DNA of 17,000 bases from Ramicandelaber brevisporus (taxonomy: Eukaryota; Kickxellomycota; Ramicandelaberales; Ramicandelaberaceae): NCBI GenBank assembly GCA_025201865.1, contig MU602746.1:33723-50722 (forward strand), in the 5' to 3' direction. The translations under genes were made by a program, and so were the position numbers. Shown here piece by piece: positions 15,591 to 17,000 of this stretch (its first letter is position 1; every line of letters starts with the position of its first letter). The notes below the pieces were generated by a model. The model was not told the origin of the DNA, did not search any database, and worked only from the letters and a program-made list of their open reading frames with translations.

Positions 15591-16072
15591 TGTTCAGATA
15601 CTGTGAGGATACAACTCTCTTTAGTCAGTACGAAGTACGAGTGAATGAAAAAAAAAGGTGTTGGAGTTGGTGGAAGAGTACAGATCAAGTTGGGAGTTGT
15701 GGTTGTCGTTGGAAGTTGCACGCGTCCTCGTCTGAAGGGAACAACAGCCCGCAAGGAGATACCGTTGTCAATTTATGCTGCTGGTACTTTCTCTCCTTCT
15801 CTCTCTCCCTCTGTCTCTCTCTGCTGGATGCAGGTTTTTTTTTGTGAGTACTCTTTTTTCTCTCTGTGTGCTTTGCTGGCAACTTTTTGAAGCGCCAGCG
15901 CAAAATGTTGAATTTCCATTGGTCCAACACTAATAATGAAAAAGCAGAAAGCAGAAGGCAGAAAACGCCAGTGGCACTCTCAACTTGCCAGCAAGGCCAT
16001 CGAGAAAGATGAAGAGGAAAATTGCCACGTCGCGATATTATGCTAACTAGTGGCCAATCCGCAGTAGCCACA
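15591..16072. promoter_or_regulatory. BiP upstream region with UPR-element-like motifs
   Basis: This is the presumed BiP promoter, read on the minus strand. It has a CT-rich microsatellite (about 15789-15822, GA-rich on the transcribed strand). CGACGTGG (minus strand, 16025-16032) is one base off the TGACGTGG UPR core. CCAAT-N9-CCACA (16054-16072) is one base off a metazoan ERSE. A second CCAAT lies on the minus strand near 15917-15921. No clear TATA box. A minus-strand open frame (15685-16071) here has no recognisable content and is probably non-coding. Confidence 0.4.
15789..15822. repeat. CT-rich microsatellite upstream of BiP
   Basis: An imperfect run of CT dinucleotides with short interruptions, about 200 bp upstream of the BiP start codon. 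Confidence 0.75.
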
Positions 16073-17000
16073 GCATTCTATTTATTATACACGTGTTAGT
16101 CGCCACTGGATGGACATGAGAGAGGCAGCTGAATGGTAACATTGAACAGAGACAGTGTGAAAAAAATAATGTGGTACAAGTTAACATTAAAGTCACCACA
16201 GTCAGTATCAGTGGCGTAAACTGTGAGTTGGATGATGGAAAGTAGTCAGAAAAGTCGACGGTAAACCAGAAGACTGGTCGGATATCAGGGTCGGAGTGTA
16301 ACCATGATGGAGCCTGTACTCACAAGAATATCGCTCCATGAATGGCAAGTGCTAAACGGTGTGTTTGATATCGACACACCAGTGCAACTTGAGACGCTGA
16401 TTCTAATCCAATATTAACCAGCTCCATGCTGATATTGCATATCAATAGATTGTTTATGAGAGACACATTTCAAGAGATGTTGAAAGTCTGAGCGATTTGT
16501 ACAACCACATACACACATACACACATACATACATCCACAGACACACCCCTGATTGCACTGTTCTTTCCAAAGTTATTTTAAGACTCTGTGCAAATGAGAT
16601 CCCAGGTTACTGTCCACCGAGACTTTTTTGTTGGTAAGATGCAACCACATCGACACTCATCTCATTGGAGCACTTGAACAGCATAGGATGGATTCGATTC
16701 ATCTCGCGCCAGCTCAATGAATCTGCTTGCTATCCAGTATAGAGTGTTTGCTTACACTGCCATCGGGAGTGCATTGCTCAGGAGATTAAGGCAGTTTCGG
16801 AGAATTTTCAGTCCAAGAGACTCATCTGAGTTTTGAAAAGTGGCTTCGTTTTATATGATTGTATGAAGTTCATTGCTCACTAATTGGACATGCTGCGAGT
16901 TGGTGGATACCCGGCCCAAAGTGTTGGCATGCCCCTGCGTGTGAACCACGCGCTAAAGCTCAACTGTACTGTTAAGAGACATCTCATTGGCTCTTCTTGT
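16073..17000. other. No supportable gene; unassigned sequence to window end
   Basis: In about 930 bp I find no long open frame on either strand, no tRNA-like fold and no terminal repeats. A short plus-strand ORF (16304-16417, 37 codons) and, in a shifted frame, a 62-codon open stretch (16449-16634) look mildly protein-like but match nothing I know. It may be intergenic DNA, part of a neighbouring transcript's UTR, or decayed coding or transposon sequence. Confidence 0.5.
16508..16534. repeat. Imperfect (ACACAT)n/(ACAT)n repeat
   Basis: A short run of CA-rich hexamer and tetramer units in the gene-free right end of the window. Confidence 0.75.

Noticed and set aside
15685-16071. 128-codon minus-strand frame upstream of BiP
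   Set aside because: It runs through the CT microsatellite, giving Arg/Glu/Lys repeats, and occupies the expected BiP promoter and leader.
16675-16710. tRNA B-box-like sequence (GGATTCGATTC) near 16688
   Set aside because: No matching acceptor, D-arm or anticodon stem could be paired around it.
16658-16990. 11-bp direct repeat CATCTCATTGG at 16658 and 16980 as possible target-site duplications or terminal repeats
   Set aside because: No inverted repeats, transposase or further similarity flank the two copies; a single 11-bp match is weak evidence.
1-17000. CRISPR array, intact transposon, or a defence-type gene cluster
   Set aside because: No spaced direct repeats, cas-like genes, transposase or integrase domains were seen; the short repeats are microsatellites or codon runs.

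Overview
This window looks like nuclear DNA from a fungus. The evidence is an ER Hsp70 ending in HDEL, a Kin1/Kin2-type kinase, an Hmo1-like HMG-box protein and long homopolymer-rich coding regions. None of the six genes needs an intron, and GC is moderate, so an intron-poor fungus is likely. An early-diverging (zygomycete-grade) lineage is my best guess, but the sequence alone does not settle it.

All six genes lie on the minus strand, separated by roughly 250 to 740 bp of low-complexity, microsatellite-rich DNA. In increasing coordinates they are: (1) the catalytic subunit of queuine tRNA-ribosyltransferase (113-1291); (2) an Hmo1-like HMG-box protein with a 13-Glu run and a basic tail (1538-2599); (3) a low-complexity protein with a clear eIF4E-binding-protein core whose eIF4E anchor motif is altered (3231-4190); (4) a small secretory Cys-rich protein of unknown function ending in HEEL (4791-5177); (5) a giant 2349-residue Kin1/Kin2/MARK-type kinase whose C-terminal KA1 domain is split by about 500 residues (5921-12970); (6) BiP/Kar2, the ER Hsp70 (13596-15590). 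From about 15.6 kb to the end I see the BiP upstream region and then sequence with no supportable gene.

The genes do not form an operon-like system. Loose themes are translation control (tRNA modification, a 4E-BP, an Hmo1-like factor that in yeast acts at ribosomal genes) and the secretory pathway (BiP, the HEEL protein and Kin1, whose yeast relatives act in exocytosis and ER stress). I see no CRISPR array, tRNA, rRNA, intact transposon or obvious new multi-gene system. The best leads are the variant 4E-BP motif, the HEEL/CGC protein, the split KA1 domain and an Asp-to-Asn change in the BiP interdomain linker.
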